A DNA stretch of 64,000 bases from Tamarix chinensis (GCA_030549775.1 CM060177.1:30656014-30720013), one strand, 5' to 3'. Positions 47,990-61,600 are shown, counted from the stretch's first letter. Notes: generated from the sequence alone by a model not told the origin. A program made the numbers and translations.

Positions 47990-49700
47990 ACTTATATAAT
48001 TGCTAAGTCATCCCTTCCTTACTTGACAAATTACCCTATTACCCTTTAGGTTGCATAATTACCAAATTACCCCTATCCAATTTAGGTTACCAAGTTATCT
48101 CCTACGCTTTTTAGATCACCATTCACCCCTCATAATTGCTACACTTAACATGTCTCCCATTTAGTTGGTTAGATTACCAAATTGCCCTTCTCCTTTGTTA
48201 TAATTACTAAATTGACCTTGAGTTGGATAAATTACCAAATTACCCTCCTTCATTATCATGATTACTATTTTGCCCCTTTAGTTGGTTAAATAATTACCAA
48301 TTTACCCTTTAGTCGGTTAAATTACCAGATTGCCCTTTTTGTTGGATAAATTACCAAATTACCCTCCTTCATTATCATGATTACTATTTTGCCCCTTTAG
48401 TTGGTTAAATAATTACCAATTTACCCTTTAGTTGGTTAAATTACCAAAGTGTTTTTTTGTTGTGATAAATTATAAATTGCTTACCTTCTCCTTTATCATA
48501 ATTGCCATTTTACCCCTCTCGATTATTATAATTGCCATTTTACACTTCTCTATTATTATAAATACCAATTTACCCTTCTCCATAATTATAATTATTATTT
48601 TACCCCTCTCCATATTTATAATTACCAATTAACCATTCTCCATATTCATAATTATTAATTTACCCTTCTCCATATTTACAGTTATTAATTTACCCTTCTC
48701 CATATCTATAATTATTAATTTACCCTTCTCCATATTTATAATTATTAAATTACCCTTCTCCATTTTTATAATTATTAAATTACCCTTCTCCATTTTTATA
48801 ATTACTATATTACCCTTCTCCATTATTAAAATTACCATAATGCCCTTTAATTGGTTAATTTACCAAATTACCCTTCTCTAGTATCATAATTATCCAATTG
48901 CCCTTCTATAATCATAATTTAATTACCAAATTATCTTTTGTCGTTATCATAATTACCAAGTTACATCTTACTCCCAAGTTTACCATAATATCCTTTTATT
49001 TACAAAATTACTCTTCTACCCTTTACTCCCAAATTACCATAATATCCTTTTATTTACAAAATTACCACAATACCCTTTTACTTATAAAATTACCATAACA
49101 CCCCTTTTACTTTACAAATTACTATTTTACCCTTTTACATCTAAAATTACCATCTTTATCTTTCCTTACAAAATTACCATTTTGCCCTTCTTTTCCAAAA
49201 TTACCATATTACCCATTTACTCCCAAAATTATCATAATACCCCTTGCTTATAAAATTACCATTTCGCCATTCACTTATAAAATTACCATATTATCATTTA
49301 CTTATGAAATTACTATTCTGCCCCTCTACCTCCAAAATTACCATAATGCCCCTTTACTTAAAAAACTACCATCTTTTCCTTTACTCATAAAATTACAATA
49401 ATACCCCTCACTTCCATAATTACCACAACACCCCTTTTTCACTTGTAAAATTACCATATTGCCCTTTTCTTCAAAATTACAATAATACCCTTCTTTCTCG
49501 CAACTTACAATTTTATCCTTTTACTTATAAAATTATCATTTCACCCCTTTCTTTTGAAACTACCAAAATACCCTTTTACTTACAAAATCACCATTTTACC
49601 CCTTTCTTTCAAAATTACCAAAATACCCCTTTACTATAAAATTTCTAAAATACCCTTTTTACTTATAAAATTTCCACTTAACCCCTTTATTACACCACTT
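47990..49700. repeat. AATTACC-type minisatellite region in LTR copy 3
   Basis: About 1.7 kb made of imperfect 22-32-bp units such as AAAATTACCATAATACCCC. The most regular part (about 48500-48840) has a 30-bp period with ACCCTTCTCCATATTTATAA, roughly a dozen units. Its reverse strand stays open as a decapeptide repeat because 30 is divisible by three; this is not evidence of a gene. Confidence 0.85.
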
Positions 49701-51955
49701 TTATGAATTTACCACCACTACATAAAATACTAATATTAGCACTTCATTCTTATCATTTAACTCCACCAACTTGTCATTATTCAACATAATACTCATTAGC
49801 AACTACATATATTAGATCACCTACTTACATAAGCATATTACTAAAATACCCTTAGACAATAATATTACTCATGCACTAGCAACATAATACATCATAGACA
49901 AGCATTTAACATTTCCATCAAATATCAAAATCATTCCTTAAGTATCTTCTCTACACATGGCACAAAAGCTATCATAATTTTCCTTTCTTTTCTTTTTATC
50001 AATCAATATAAGCAACCATATATATATCATAATAGGCAACACAAAACATGCATAAAATCATACTAAAATCCTTAATGTGCTAGCATACGTTTTTCTATGT
50101 GTTTAAGTGAGGTTTAACGATTACCTTAATCCCAAAAAAATCGAACCTTACTGGTATCCCGTTTAAAGATTCAAGCTTAATTAGCAATTCAACACCTAAA
50201 AATAATATCAATAATTATTATGTTAGAAGTAAGAAATTAAAAGGATAAAACTTTATAAAAAAAAATTATTTAATAATAATACACTTTAATTAATTATTAA
50301 TATACCTCAAAATTTAGATAATAAATTTCCAAATCAAGTAGGAGCTCACGCTGCATGAACAGCGTGAGCCACATGCAGGATAAGGGGGAGAAAAAAGGGT
50401 CAAAAGGGGTGAGATAAAAGGGAGGAGAGATGGCTCGGTTTAGGGTCTTTAGGCTAGAAAAAGAGGTAGATGGGGGAGGTTTCAAGGTAAGAGAATGGTG
50501 CAGGAGTGAATAGGGGGTGTAAGTGGAGGCTAAGGATGGGTTGTTGGCGGCCAAAGGTGGCGGAGACGACGGCGGCGAGGTGGCGAAGATGGCTACCGAG
50601 GCGGGTCGAGGTGGAGAGGCCGAGAAGGAAGGAAAAGAGGAGGGAAAAATGAAGGGTTTCTAGGACTTGTTTCGGCCAACCAATGTATGGGGATCGTAGA
50701 GGAGGCTGTAGGGTGTCGAATGGTGGGTTTGGTGGCGGCATAGGCGGCCGGACGACGGCGAACGGGGTGGTTGTAGGTGGCTCGGCTATAAGGGAGAAAA
50801 GTGGGGAGAAAAAAAAAAGAAGAGGGGGAGAAGGGAGGAAGTGCAGGGGCTCAAGGGGGTGGCGTGATGGTGCAGGGTAGTAGGAGGTGGTGGCAGAAGG
50901 CGGCGCAGAGGGTGCAGTGCGGCGGTGTAAGCGGCGGAGGGTGGCGGTGGTGCAAAAAATGGGGGGAAAATGGGAGAGAGGAGAAAGGAGAGAAGAGGCT
51001 CGGGGAAGGAGGAAAGGGCTCAAAATTATGGGGAATGAAGGGCTGGTGAGGGTAAGAAAAAGAAGAGGGAGAAGAGAGGGTAGGTGGCTGGTCGGAGATA
51101 GGAAGAAGGGTGGCAGGGAGATGTCGGTTGGCAGGGGAAAGGGAGGGAAGAAGAAGGAAAGGAAGAGGGCATGCAGGATAGGGATGCAGGGTTAGTTTGG
51201 TTCGAATTAGGAAAGAACATGACGGGGAAGAGAGAGGAAGAGAGAGCAGGTGTGGTGGTAGGTGGCAGCAGTTGCAAGGCGGCTCGGTGGTGGTAGGCAT
51301 GGGGTCGAAACTTGCAGGTGGTCGGGTGTAGGGGTTGAAGAAGAAAGAAATAAGGGAGAGGGAGGAAGACCAGACCGGACCGGCGCAGGGAAAAGAAGAA
51401 AAAAAAGAAGAAGAGTTGGGCTGGTCCAGGGAGAAGGAGAAAAGAAAGAAAGAAAGGAGGGGTGGGCTATGGTGCTACACCAGGGAAGGGAAGAATGGGC
51501 CATCGGCCCAAGCGCAAGGAGGCAGGCTTGGCATCCCGAGCCAGGAGAAGAAAAAAAAAAGAAAAAGAAAGGAAGGAGGAAAAGGAGAAAAGGAGAAGGA
51601 AAAGAAAAGGAAAGGAAAATGGAAAAATGGGAAAATTTAAAATAATTAAACTTATAAAATAATAGGATATAATATTATTGATAATAAGTTTATTTAATAA
51701 TTTAATTTAATATGATTAAATATATGGGCTTAAAAAGGATAATTATGGTAAAATACTAGTTTGAAAATTTATTTAAGTAAAAATAGTATGGTAAAATAAC
51801 AAAATATTTATTTTTAATTTATTAAATACTCCTATCCAAATTTTTATACTCAAAACTCCATAAAATAATTAAACTAAATAATTTTAAAAGCTAATTTATT
51901 TCAAATAAAAGTTATTTATTAAATTATAGGTTTTCTAAAATTTTGGGGGATTACA

Positions 51956-52700
51956 GGAATGGACACACAAAATACCTTGGCCCGACTCATGTGATCTTTT
52001 ACTTTAAGTGATTAGTACCTTATTCATAGTTAGTTATATCAAGATCATCATACATGACTCATGTAGATAAGCACAACACATAGTTGAAAACATGTATGGT
52101 ACACCCATATAGTTATCAACGTAGTTCTTATGGAATATGTCCATAATTTTCATAAGAGAACCCTAATTTCACAAGGTGGCATGTCATCTTCCATTTTTTT
52201 ATACTTATGCTACACATAATTATCCCGAATATCATGAATATCATACTTAGCGTATTTGAAGTCTATCCCCTTTTATAATAGCCAAAATTCCATATTTAAC
52301 CCTTATTGACCAAAATGCCATTATTGTATCGAAAGCCTCAATCTCATATTAGATTACCTATCTTTTACTCAATCATCATTGTATCACATTACTCATGAAA
52401 TAACTTATAAAACCCTCAAAGATTATCATGCCATGAATATTTCCCATCTTAACATAAATTGACCAACATGCCTTTACTATAACTAAAACACTCATATTTT
52501 TCCAAAGTCCTTACAAGTCCTGATATTAATGAATTCCAACCTCTAATATTTATATTATCATGTTTTTAGTGGAACTGATTATCTAAGTGAACTGCCATGA
52601 GATTCCGTGTTAGCGTGTAATGCAAATTCAAATATAATTCATGAATTACATTATCTTCCATGCCATTCTTTTATAATGACATATTTCTACTACAATAATA
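51956..52700 (-). mobile_element. Continuation of degraded LTR copy 4 (minus orientation)
   Basis: Resumes after the second GGAAT with GGCCCGACTCATGTGATCTTTTACTTTAAGTGATTAGTACC split across lines of the family (compare GCCCCGACTCACAAGGTGTT at 42015). ACCCTAATTT and TTGACCAAAATGCC words follow. The right edge is not visible, and by about 52800 the sequence may already belong to plus-oriented copy 5. Confidence 0.5.
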
Positions 52701-52891
52701 TATTCGTCTATGAATTCATGCTTAATTGAGAGTATATGTTTTGTATGGGTTATGCATTGATCTATGGTCGTGTTCTCTTGTTTAGTAAGATATTCTATTT
52801 TCCATCATCTTATATGAGAGCATGCCATTTATGTTTTATTAGTTATTTCATATATGCAAATCTATATGGACATGTTATCGCTATACGTTGA

Positions 52892-53785
52892 TGATGCAGG
52901 AGAAAATGATCAAGACTTAGCATTTATTATGTTGGAGCCTATTAGACGAAACTTGACGAAACTTGCTAGTTATTGACTATATTTAGAGAGGATCCCCAAA
53001 AATTAGAAAATAAACGGATAACTACATTGCTAGTTATTGACGAAACTTGTAAAATAAGTCGCTAGCAATAGAGACGTGTGCATGGCATGCATAGAGGGCA
53101 TGAATACATTGCTAGGAAGGAAAGAATATGGCATTTGCATGAGAAGAATAAGTTGGACGTGTGAGATTAGTTTAATTTAGTTATTATGTTGTTAATTGTT
53201 GCTTTAATATTAGCTAGTGGATAAAGAAGTTGAATTAGTTAACAAAGTAGCTCAATTCTATCTTTTTAGAAATTATATCTTCTAGTTTCTTTATCTAATT
53301 AGATAACCTTATCTTGTACTAGTAGAGACAGTTTAAAGAGGCTATAAAAGCCATAGAGGCAAACAACATTAAGCATTGAGTTGGATGAATAAAATTGCAA
53401 GTATTGATTATTTGAATTCTGTGTGAGGTCTTCTCAATTTAATCAATTATGTGTGAGTAATTATTATTGAAACCATTAATATCTTTGTCTCTGTGAATTA
53501 TAGAGTAAGCACTATCCTTCAAACACTCCACAAACCCCTGCCATCATCATCTTAGCCGTCGTCCACACCCATCATTCTAACCCTAACCCTAACCCTAACC
53601 CTAATCCACGAACCAAGCGGTCCAAAACCATCATCATTCGAGCATCATCATCGTGATTTCTTCTTTGTCGAATCATCATCATCATCATAATATCTTCATC
53701 ATCTTTGAACCATCATACTCCTTAAATAACCCTAACCAAATAATATTACCACCCAAACCATAATTCCATATTACCACACACATCA
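52892..53785 (+). repeat. 5' LTR of the plus-strand Ty3/gypsy element
   Basis: Pairs with 58302-59148 along its length but has extra bases (for example near 52950-52975). It contains GAGGCTATAAAAGCCATAGAGG, a strong TATA-like core at about 53341-53350, a telomere-like run at 53581-53604 and CATCAT runs. Confidence 0.88.
53581..53604 (+). repeat. Four perfect CCCTAA units in an LTR
   Basis: The unit is 6 bp (TTAGGG on the other strand), not the usual plant 7-bp TTTAGGG. It is embedded in the 5' LTR. The 3' LTR has about two units at the same place (58961-58972), so it is a short slippage tract, not a telomere. Confidence 0.9.
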
Positions 53786-53928
53786 ATTTTAGTATCAAAG
53801 TATAAGTTTTTGATCCAGTTCGATACACAAGATCAAGATCCAATCTTTCCTCTAAGATTCTTTCAAAAACAAATACCTACTTCAAGATTATTGCAAGAAC
53901 TCATCAAGAAGGTGCCAAGATTTGAACT

Positions 53929-56900
53929 ATGGTTGATTTTGAGAAGATGTTTTTAGAAGCACGCCATTTTTTGGGTGTAAGGAAGCATAGCGAGTCAAGA
54001 TGATGAGCTAGGAGATGTTCTTAAGGTATTGGTGGAGGAGATCAAGGAAATTAAACTGTGTATAGGTAGGATGGAAGCCTCACAAGCCCAAGGATCACAT
54101 TTCCAACATTAAATCTGACGAGATCAAGTAGAAGAAGATTATGGAAGGGGAACACATTACTGAATGGGGGAAAGAGGAGAAGAAAGTGCAGGGAACTATA
54201 AACGACCTCATGACACTTCAAGGTGATTATATGATGATGTGGAGAAGGGGATTTGATTTGACTTACCTAATTTTGGAGGTAATCTCGATCTAGAATCTTT
54301 CATTAAATGGTTACAAATTGTTGAATCTATTTTTGAATATAAAGAGCTTGATGATGAGAAAAGATGCCGAATTGCCTTATTAAAATTTAAGAAGTTTGCT
54401 AAAGTATGGTATGACAATTTAAAGAGAAGAAGGAAAAGAGACGACAAAACAAAATTGAGATCATGGGAGAAATTAAAAAAGCACTTAAAAAGAAAATTTA
54501 TGCTTAGAGAATATGAGCAAGAGAATTTTATAAAGACAACTACTTTGAAGCAAGGGTTGCTTGGAGTGGAGGAGTACATTAGAGAGTTTGAAAGATTAGC
54601 TCTTATTTGTGATGTTCAAGAAAGAGAAGAGCAAAAATGTACTAGATTTATTAGAGGTCTAAATATGAATATTATAGAGAAGGTGTAGGTGTATCCTTAT
54701 GAATTCTTTGAAGACCTAGAAAAATTAGCAATCAAATTTGAGAAGCAATTGAAGAGAACCAAGCCACCAAAAAAATCAACCAATATACCATATGGTTTGA
54801 ATTTCAAGGGGGTGTTGAAGCCATCAACCTATCAAGCCACAATTCAAGACAACATTAGAAGGTTCAATCATAAAGAAAAGGGAAAGGACGGGGATGGTTG
54901 ATAAGGTGAACAAGTAATGCTTCAAGTGTACAAGCTATGGTCATTTTGCTCAGGATTGTCCAAATCAAAGGGTATTAACTTTGAAGGAGATAGCGAGTAT
55001 GGAATCTTGTGATGAGGAAGATGAAGATCTTGATGAAGACCTTGAAGAAGGAAGTGAAGATCTAGAATATGCTTTGGAAGAAGGTCAAGTAGATTTCTAT
55101 GTGTTGCAAAGAGTGCTCCAAGTACAACAATAACCTCAACTTACTTAAAGGGAGAAGATCTTTAAAGCCAAGTGTATAGTTGAAGACAAAGTGTGTGAAG
55201 TCATCATTGATAGTGGCTCTTGTACCAATTTTTCTAGTGAAAGAATGGTGAGCAAGCTTGGATTGAAGACCATGGATCACCCACGACCATATTCCCTTCA
55301 ATGGCTCAACAAGGACAAAGGTGGATGCTTATCATATTTTGTTGGAGAGACCTTGGCAATTTGATAGGAATGTTGCACATGATGGAGTCCTTACTAAATA
55401 TGTGGTGTGAAAAGGAAAAAAGAAGTTTAGATGGGGAGAGTTTGGCTATAAGGAGTGAAAGTTAGGAAGAGGTAGAGGGTAGGAAGCAAAAAAAAAAGGA
55501 GAAAAGAGAGTTGAGGGTGAATGGGAGGAAGAAAAAAAGAAGGAAGATGTCAACGGTAAGGGAGGAAGAAAGAAGAGTAGCATGGAGTTGTTGATTCATG
55601 AGGAGTTAGAGATGATTGTAGCTATTAAGAGTGAGAAAGTATGATATACTTTGGTGGTGAAAGAATTTTAACAAGGGGGTGTGCTAACACGGATCTAAAA
55701 TTGCAACAAGTGTTGAGAAGTATGTAGATGTTTTTCCATATGAGGTGCAACCTCCTTTGAGAGGTATTAAGCATGCTATTGATTTTATGATAGGAGTTCC
55801 ATTACCAAACAAGCTAGCTTATAGAAGCAATCTAGAGGAGTCTAAAGATTTGTAGAGACTATTGCAAGAAATATTGGATCGAGGCTATATTCGAGAGAGC
55901 ATGAGTTCTTATAATCTCCCAACTTTATTGGTGCCTACGAAGGATGGTACGTGGAGATGTGCATTGATTAGAGCAGTCAACACTATCACAATCAAATATA
56001 GATTTATGATGCTAAGATTAGATGATATGTTAGTTGAGTTGCATGGAGCAAAGGTGTTTTCAAAGCTTGACCTTTGAAGTGGATACCATCAAATGAGGAT
56101 AAGGGGAGGGGATAAATGGAAGATGGCTTTCAAGACTAAGTATGAGTTGTGTGAGTGGTTGGTGATGCCATTTAGGCTATGTAATACACCAAGTTCATTC
56201 ATGAGGTTGATGATCAAAGTACTTAAACCTTTCCTTGGAGACTTTTTTATTGTTTACCTTGATGATATTTTGATATATAGCAAGAGTGAGTTTGAAGACA
56301 TGCATCATTTGAAGAGATATTTGATAAAATTAGGGAGGTGAAGCTCTATGGTAAAATGGAGAAGTGTGATTTTATAATGAATAGTGTGGTTTTCCTTGGC
56401 TACATTGTGAGTAGATATGGTATTAGGGTTGATCCTTCAAAGGTGGAAGCTATTCAAACATGGCCTATTCCTACCAATGTTCATAAGATTCGAAGTTTTC
56501 ATGGTTTGGCTTCGTTTTATAGGTGTTTTATCAAAGATTTCTCCACAATTGTAGCACCTATTACACAATTGATGAAGAAGGAAAAATTCCAGTGGAATGA
56601 ACATGCAAAAAAAGCTTTTAAAAACTTGAAGATAAAGCTTTCAAACATACCGATATTATCTTTACCTTACTTTGATAAATTATTTAGAGTAACCTGTAAT
56701 GCTAGTGGTGTAGGTATTGGAGGGTTACTTTCACAAGAGAAAAGACCAATTGCATTTTTTAATGAAATTTTAAATGGTGCAAGACTCAATTATTCAACTT
56801 ATGATAAGGAGTTCTATGCTATTTTTCATTTTTTTGGAAACATGGAATTATTATTTGAGGCCCAAACCTTTTTTTACTTCACTTAAATCATGAGAGTTTG

Positions 56901-58300
56901 AAGTATCTACATGGTCAAAGGAAGGTGAACCTAAGGCATGCCAAGTGAATCAATTTGTTACAAACATTTCTGTTCTCCACAAGATAGATGGATAGCAAAG
57001 AGAATGTGGTTGCGGATGCATTGTCTAGAAGGACTATAATACTTACAATGATAGATGTAAAGCTTTTGGGGTTCAAGATGTTGGAAATTCAATATGCCAT
57101 TGATGATGATTATTCTTTGATTTTCGAAGATTGCAAGAAACAAGGAAGTCATGGAGATTATGTTCTTCAAGATGGATTCTTATTTAAGCAAAACAAATTG
57201 TGTGTGCCAAGGACCTCAATTCAAGATTTGCTAATCAAAGAGGTGCCTGAAGGGGGTATTGCAAGACACTTTGGAGTTCAAAAAACTTTAAAGTTGTTGT
57301 AAGAATATTTTTATTGGCCAAGAATGCAAAGGGGAATGCAAGCCATAGTTGCTAGGTATGCTACATGACAAAGTAAGAGTTTTTTCTACAAAAGGGTTAT
57401 ACGTGCCTACTCAACCATGGGAAGGAGGTAGTATGGATTTTATTTTGGTATTGCCTAGAACACAAATAAACAAATATTCTATCGTGGTGGTGGTGGATTG
57501 ATTTTTCAAGATGAATCATTTAATTCCATGTCACAAAACCGATCATGCTACTCATATTACAAATTTATATTTTAAGGAGATTGTGAGATTGCATGGGATT
57601 CTAAGGATTATAGTTTCGGATAGAGATGTGAAGTTCTTAAGTTAATTCTGGAAGATATTATGACATATGCTAGGAATAAAGCTTCTATTTAGTACATCAC
57701 ATCATCCTCAAATAGATGGTCAAATCAAGGTTACTAATAGAACTTTGGGTACTTTGCTAAGGGGATTGGTGAGTAAGAGTTTTAATGATTGGGATGTTAA
57801 GTTAGCACATGTAGAGTTTTCTTACAATCATAGTCCTTCAACTACAACAAGCTCTAGTCTATTCGAGATAGTATATGGTATTAATTCATATATATCAATT
57901 TATATGGTGTCATTGAAGAAACGAGAAATGAAGAATTATGATGCACGAGAGAGAGTGGAGTTCTTTTAGAAACTTTATCAACAAATCAAGCACAACATTG
58001 AGAAGGCAAATGAATTATACAAGATAAGAGCAAATAAGCATAGGAGTCAACATGTATTTCAACCAAAGGATTTGGTATGGTTACACTTAAGAAAGGAGAG
58101 TTTTCCTAATATAAGGAAAAATAAGCTTATGCCAAGGGCGGATGGTCCTTCTAAAGTACTTACAAAATTTGGCAAAAGTGCTTATGAACTAGATTTACTA
58201 TATTCATATGGTGGGGTGTCTAGAACATTCAATGTTGGAGATATTAGCTCTTATTATGGAGATGCAAATTTGAAGACAAATTCAAGTCAACAAGGGGAGA
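53929..58300 (+). pseudogene. Gag-Pol polyprotein pseudogene of the plus-strand Ty3/gypsy element
   Basis: The start is likely near the ATG at 53929. The gag capsid part, 54270-54690, includes PNFGG.LDLESFIKWL, IALLKFKKFAKVWY and VEEYIREFERLALIC. A CCHC knuckle CFKCTSYGHFAQDC (CX2CX4HX4C) lies at 54918-54960. The protease site is IIDSGSCTNF near 55205. RT 55860-56340 has [14 protein letters not shown] and YLDDILIYS with both Asp residues kept. RNase H 56340-56880 reads CNASGVGIGGLLSQ, where the usual first catalytic Asp is Asn. Integrase 57420-57970 has [27 protein letters not shown] and HHPQIDGQIKVTNRTL (Glu to Lys at the last catalytic site). The tail is 57970-58300. Many stops. Not functional. 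Confidence 0.9.
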
Positions 58301-58301
58301 A

Positions 58302-59148
58302 TGATGTAGGAGTAAATGATCAAGACTTAGCGTTTATTGTGTTGAAGTCTATTGTCCTATATTTAGAGAGGATCCCCTACAAATTGGAAGACAAGCGGAT
58401 AACTACATTGCTAGTTATGTACAAAACTTACAAAACAAATCACTAGCAATAGAGACGTGTGCATAGCATGCATGAAGAGCATGAATGCGTTGCATGAAAG
58501 GAATAAATGTGGCATTTTCATGAGAAGACTAATTGGACATTTTGTAGGTGTGAGATTAGTTTAATTTAGTTATTATTTTTGTTAATTATTGCATTAATAT
58601 TAGCTAGTGGATAAAGAAGTTGAATTAGTCAACAAAGTAGCTTAATTCTATCTTTTTAGAAACTATATATTCTAGTTTCTTTATCTAATTAGATATCATT
58701 ATCTTGTACTAGTGGATATGGTGTAAAGAGGCTATAAAAGCCATAGAGGCACACGACATTAAGCATTGAATTGAATGAATAAAATTTCAAGTATTGCTTA
58801 TTTAAATTTTGTGTGAGGTCTTCTCAATTTTAATCAATTATGTGTGAGTGATTATTATTGAAACCCTTAATCTATTTGTTTGTGTGAATTAGAGATTAAG
58901 AATTGTCCTTCAAACCCTCCACAAACCCACACTAGCCGTCATCCACACCCATCATTCTAACCCTAACCCTAGTCCACAAACCAAGCTGTCCAAAAATCAT
59001 TCAAGCATCATCATCGTGAGTTCTTCTTTGTCAAATCATCATCATCATCATCATCTCTTCATCATCTTTGAACCATCATACTCCTTAAATAACCCTAACC
59101 GAACCATATTACCACCCAAACTATAATTCCATATTACTACACACATCA
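58302..59148 (+). repeat. 3' LTR of the plus-strand Ty3/gypsy element
   Basis: Partner of 52892-53785. It keeps the GAGGCTATAAAAGCC core (about 58731) and ends ACACACATCA. It has only one full CCCTAA plus one variant where the 5' LTR has four. Confidence 0.88.
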
Positions 59149-59606
59149 CTTGAGTGTTGTTTACTCAGTACACCCTCGCACTGATGCTATACTTGTGTAG
59201 GTACTCTAATTTGGGGTTGAGAGATAAGCTAACCAGAGTTTGTCACTTGAGAACTTTTGTAATTATTTTAGATATTTTATGTTTTTAAGAAGTTCTATTG
59301 AAGTTTTATTTAAAGGACATTTATACTTCTATTGTTTGATTAAGATTTTAGAGCACATGTTTTTCGCTGATTTATTAGCAATGATCTTACGGGGTTTCTT
59401 ATTGACTTTATTAGTGAAGATTTTTGGTTTGGTTTCTGTTTTGGTATTTGTTACATAGGTTATTAGTCTTGCACCTATCATGAGATAGTTATTGGACATA
59501 TATCGTATGATAGGTGTGGCAGTAACACTCCCCGTTTCTTGTGTGTGTTTTTTGCATTATATCTTTATAAACAAAAATTTTTTAGAGTGAAAATGGGGAT
59601 GTTATA
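59149..59606 (+). mobile_element. 3' end of large-LTR copy 5, plus orientation
   Basis: Parallels the 3' part of copies 1 and 2 (TTTACTCAGTAC.CCTCGCACTGATGCTA and so on), ends GGGGATGTTATA and includes a hairpin at 59472-59516. Its 5' continuation lies left of the Ty3/gypsy insertion (up to 52891). The tip CA has decayed to TA. Confidence 0.75.
59472..59516 (+). other. Conserved-position hairpin near the 3' end of LTR copy 5
   Basis: CACCTATCATGAGATA (59472-59487) pairs with TATCGTATGATAGGTG (59501-59516), 14 of 16 Watson-Crick plus one G-U. It is followed by TGGCAGTAAC. The stem sequence differs from copies 1, 2 and 3. Confidence 0.8.
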
Positions 59607-59628
59607 GATAGGGTCTTCACAATGGTTT

Positions 59629-59895
59629 TTTTGAACAATAAATTTTATAATTTTCAAAAAATCATTAATTTTCTAGTTGGTTGTCACAATAGTACAACTC
59701 CCGTAGTCATAATACCCTTAATACAAAAACTAATGTCATCACAATAACCATTTTACAATAACCTACCCTACAATATTTTTCAATTTCAAATGAACATTAT
59801 AACAATGACTTGTCATTACAATATCACCTCATATTGTAACAACTTGAGCCGTCACAAAAATATGTCGTTGTTGTATCCCATTATTGTTGTAGTGT
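59629..59895. repeat. Possible CACTA-type transposon relic or MITE
   Basis: The right edge TATTGTTGTAGTG is the complement of CACTACAACAATA, like the ends of plant CACTA elements. The body has GTCACAA / TTGTAACAAC words in both orientations. The left end (CACAATGG at 59629) is a poor match and no 3-bp duplication is clear. Confidence 0.35.
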
Positions 59896-61600
59896 AGGGT
59901 TGAATAATAAGATAATCCTTGGTGAAATTCTCATTCCCCTACTTATAGAGGTGGATAATCAGTTTGAGGTTTATTAATGGTGACAAGGCTATAATTGTAG
60001 TCATTGTTACCTTAGAAGCTTAGATGGTTATGCTAGTAAGTAAGGATTTCCTATAATAAATCCTAATTTGAGCCAACCAAATTTCTTGTTCTGGGCAAGT
60101 GAAATGAAGAGATTGGTTTAGTCATGGGATTGTTGACCATTTGTATGCTTGTTTAGCAAGGCTCGGTCACTGGGTTATTCGTGGATTGATTCATGGTATT
60201 GGCCTAAACTTGAGGATTTCCCCTTTTGATGCTATCAAAGTGAATTGGGTCACAAGGTCTGATTCTTGCCTCCATATATTGGAATGTAATTGTGTTTAAC
60301 ATGGTAAAATATAGAAAGAACAAATATATGCTAATTAATAATATATATCTTTAATATTAAAGGAAGTGATTTTATTTTGGAGGAGATACTTAGTATTGGA
60401 TATGTTACTAATGACCGCAAAATTGTGTTACTAGTTTGGATTATTTTCTCTTCAACTATTTGAATTTTTGAGGGGCTTGTGTATTCTATATAAAACTTAA
60501 AAATACTTTCGTGCAAACCACATTGAATATATATAAATTTGTAGCTTAAATTATAATGTTAAACAACAAAATCCTATTCATTTATTGCTGGATACTCATA
60601 AACTTTTTTCCAACTTTTTATATTTTTTTCCGGTTCTCCATTAATTTATCCTTAATTTTTTTTAAAAAGAAAATCTTTGGGTTGTAAATTTCTTTCCAAG
60701 TGAGGATGTTCGGTAATAATTTGTTAAAACTTGAAACAACAAAAGACGATCCTCTTTGTGATCCTAAATCTAGAGATTTCGATTTTCAAACTCAAGGCAT
60801 AGCCTATACTCCCTCTAATTCAAAGCTTGATCTAAAATTATTTTTAACCTTTTATCATACAACTCGTATTGATTTTGAGGTAAAAAGAAATCTTTTGTCA
60901 TTTTAAAGTGTTCACTGCATCCCTTCTAATATAATTATTTAGCGAGCAAAAGTTCAACTTTATTGTCCGATTTGATTCATTGAGTCGGTCTAATTTGGAT
61001 CAATTAAGTAGGTCATTAAATAACTATTATTTTAGATTTTCTTATCAAAACATAAATTTTTAAATAAAAGGTAACAAACATCATTTTCATAAAAAAAAGA
61101 GTAGATAAAAACTTCAACTTAGAATATCTGGTATTAAGAAACAAACTTTTATCACTAGATCAAATCTAATTTGATAATACAAACATAATTAAAAAGAAGA
61201 TTTATCATATTATTTTGCCAATTATTATTACTGGCCACACTTTTTTACTACACCTATTATCTTATTAGATGGGTAATGTGGATGACTAATGTTTGATCCA
61301 ACAAGAGCACATACAAAAATAAAACCTTTAACCTCCATTAGTCATCATTTTTTTTAATCCACGTGAAAGAATCAATAATAAAACTTTGACCGTATTCATC
61401 TGTTGACTTATGACGGTATTAATTCATATAATAACGGTAAAAGTAAGGAGTTAGCTTTATGCCTTGGGACGGGTAACCGGTCATTCGAATCTTAACGGTA
61501 GCAAAAGGAGAAGAAAAAAAAATCTGGAAAGAATATTGTCTCAAGTCTGAACACACCAAAAATTAATGAATCCGAAACATAAATAAACGCAAAAAAAAAT
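59896..61600. other. Spacer upstream of RAPTOR1, no gene recognised
   Basis: AT-rich DNA with open frames under 70 codons and no motif. The final few hundred bases presumably include promoter sequence of RAPTOR1, but no convincing TATA box was identified. Confidence 0.45.

Larger units (their letters stand above)
52892..59148 (+). mobile_element. Ty3/gypsy retrotransposon with both LTRs, degenerate
   Basis: A 6257-bp element with LTRs 52892-53785 (894 bp) and 58302-59148 (847 bp), each TGATG...CATCA. Primer-binding site 53790-53801 reads TAGTATCAAAGT, 9/12 to initiator Met tRNA. The purine tract AAGGGGAGAA lies directly before the 3' LTR (58292-58301). Flanks GTTGA and CTTGA suggest a 5-bp target duplication with one change. 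The order is gag, protease, RT, RNase H, integrase. No chromodomain was seen at the C-terminus. The target was a plus-oriented large-LTR copy. Confidence 0.9.

Noticed and set aside
50297..51662. Many overlapping Pro/Ser-rich and Lys/Glu/Gly-rich frames
   Set aside because: Same reason: the reverse-oriented GC-rich block of LTR copy 3. Purine/pyrimidine strand bias keeps frames open by chance.
60181..60300. Possible non-LTR retrotransposon RNase H fragment
   Set aside because: A short frame read loosely as LRISPFDAIKVNWVTRSDS looked suggestive, but it is too short and lacks the catalytic pattern.
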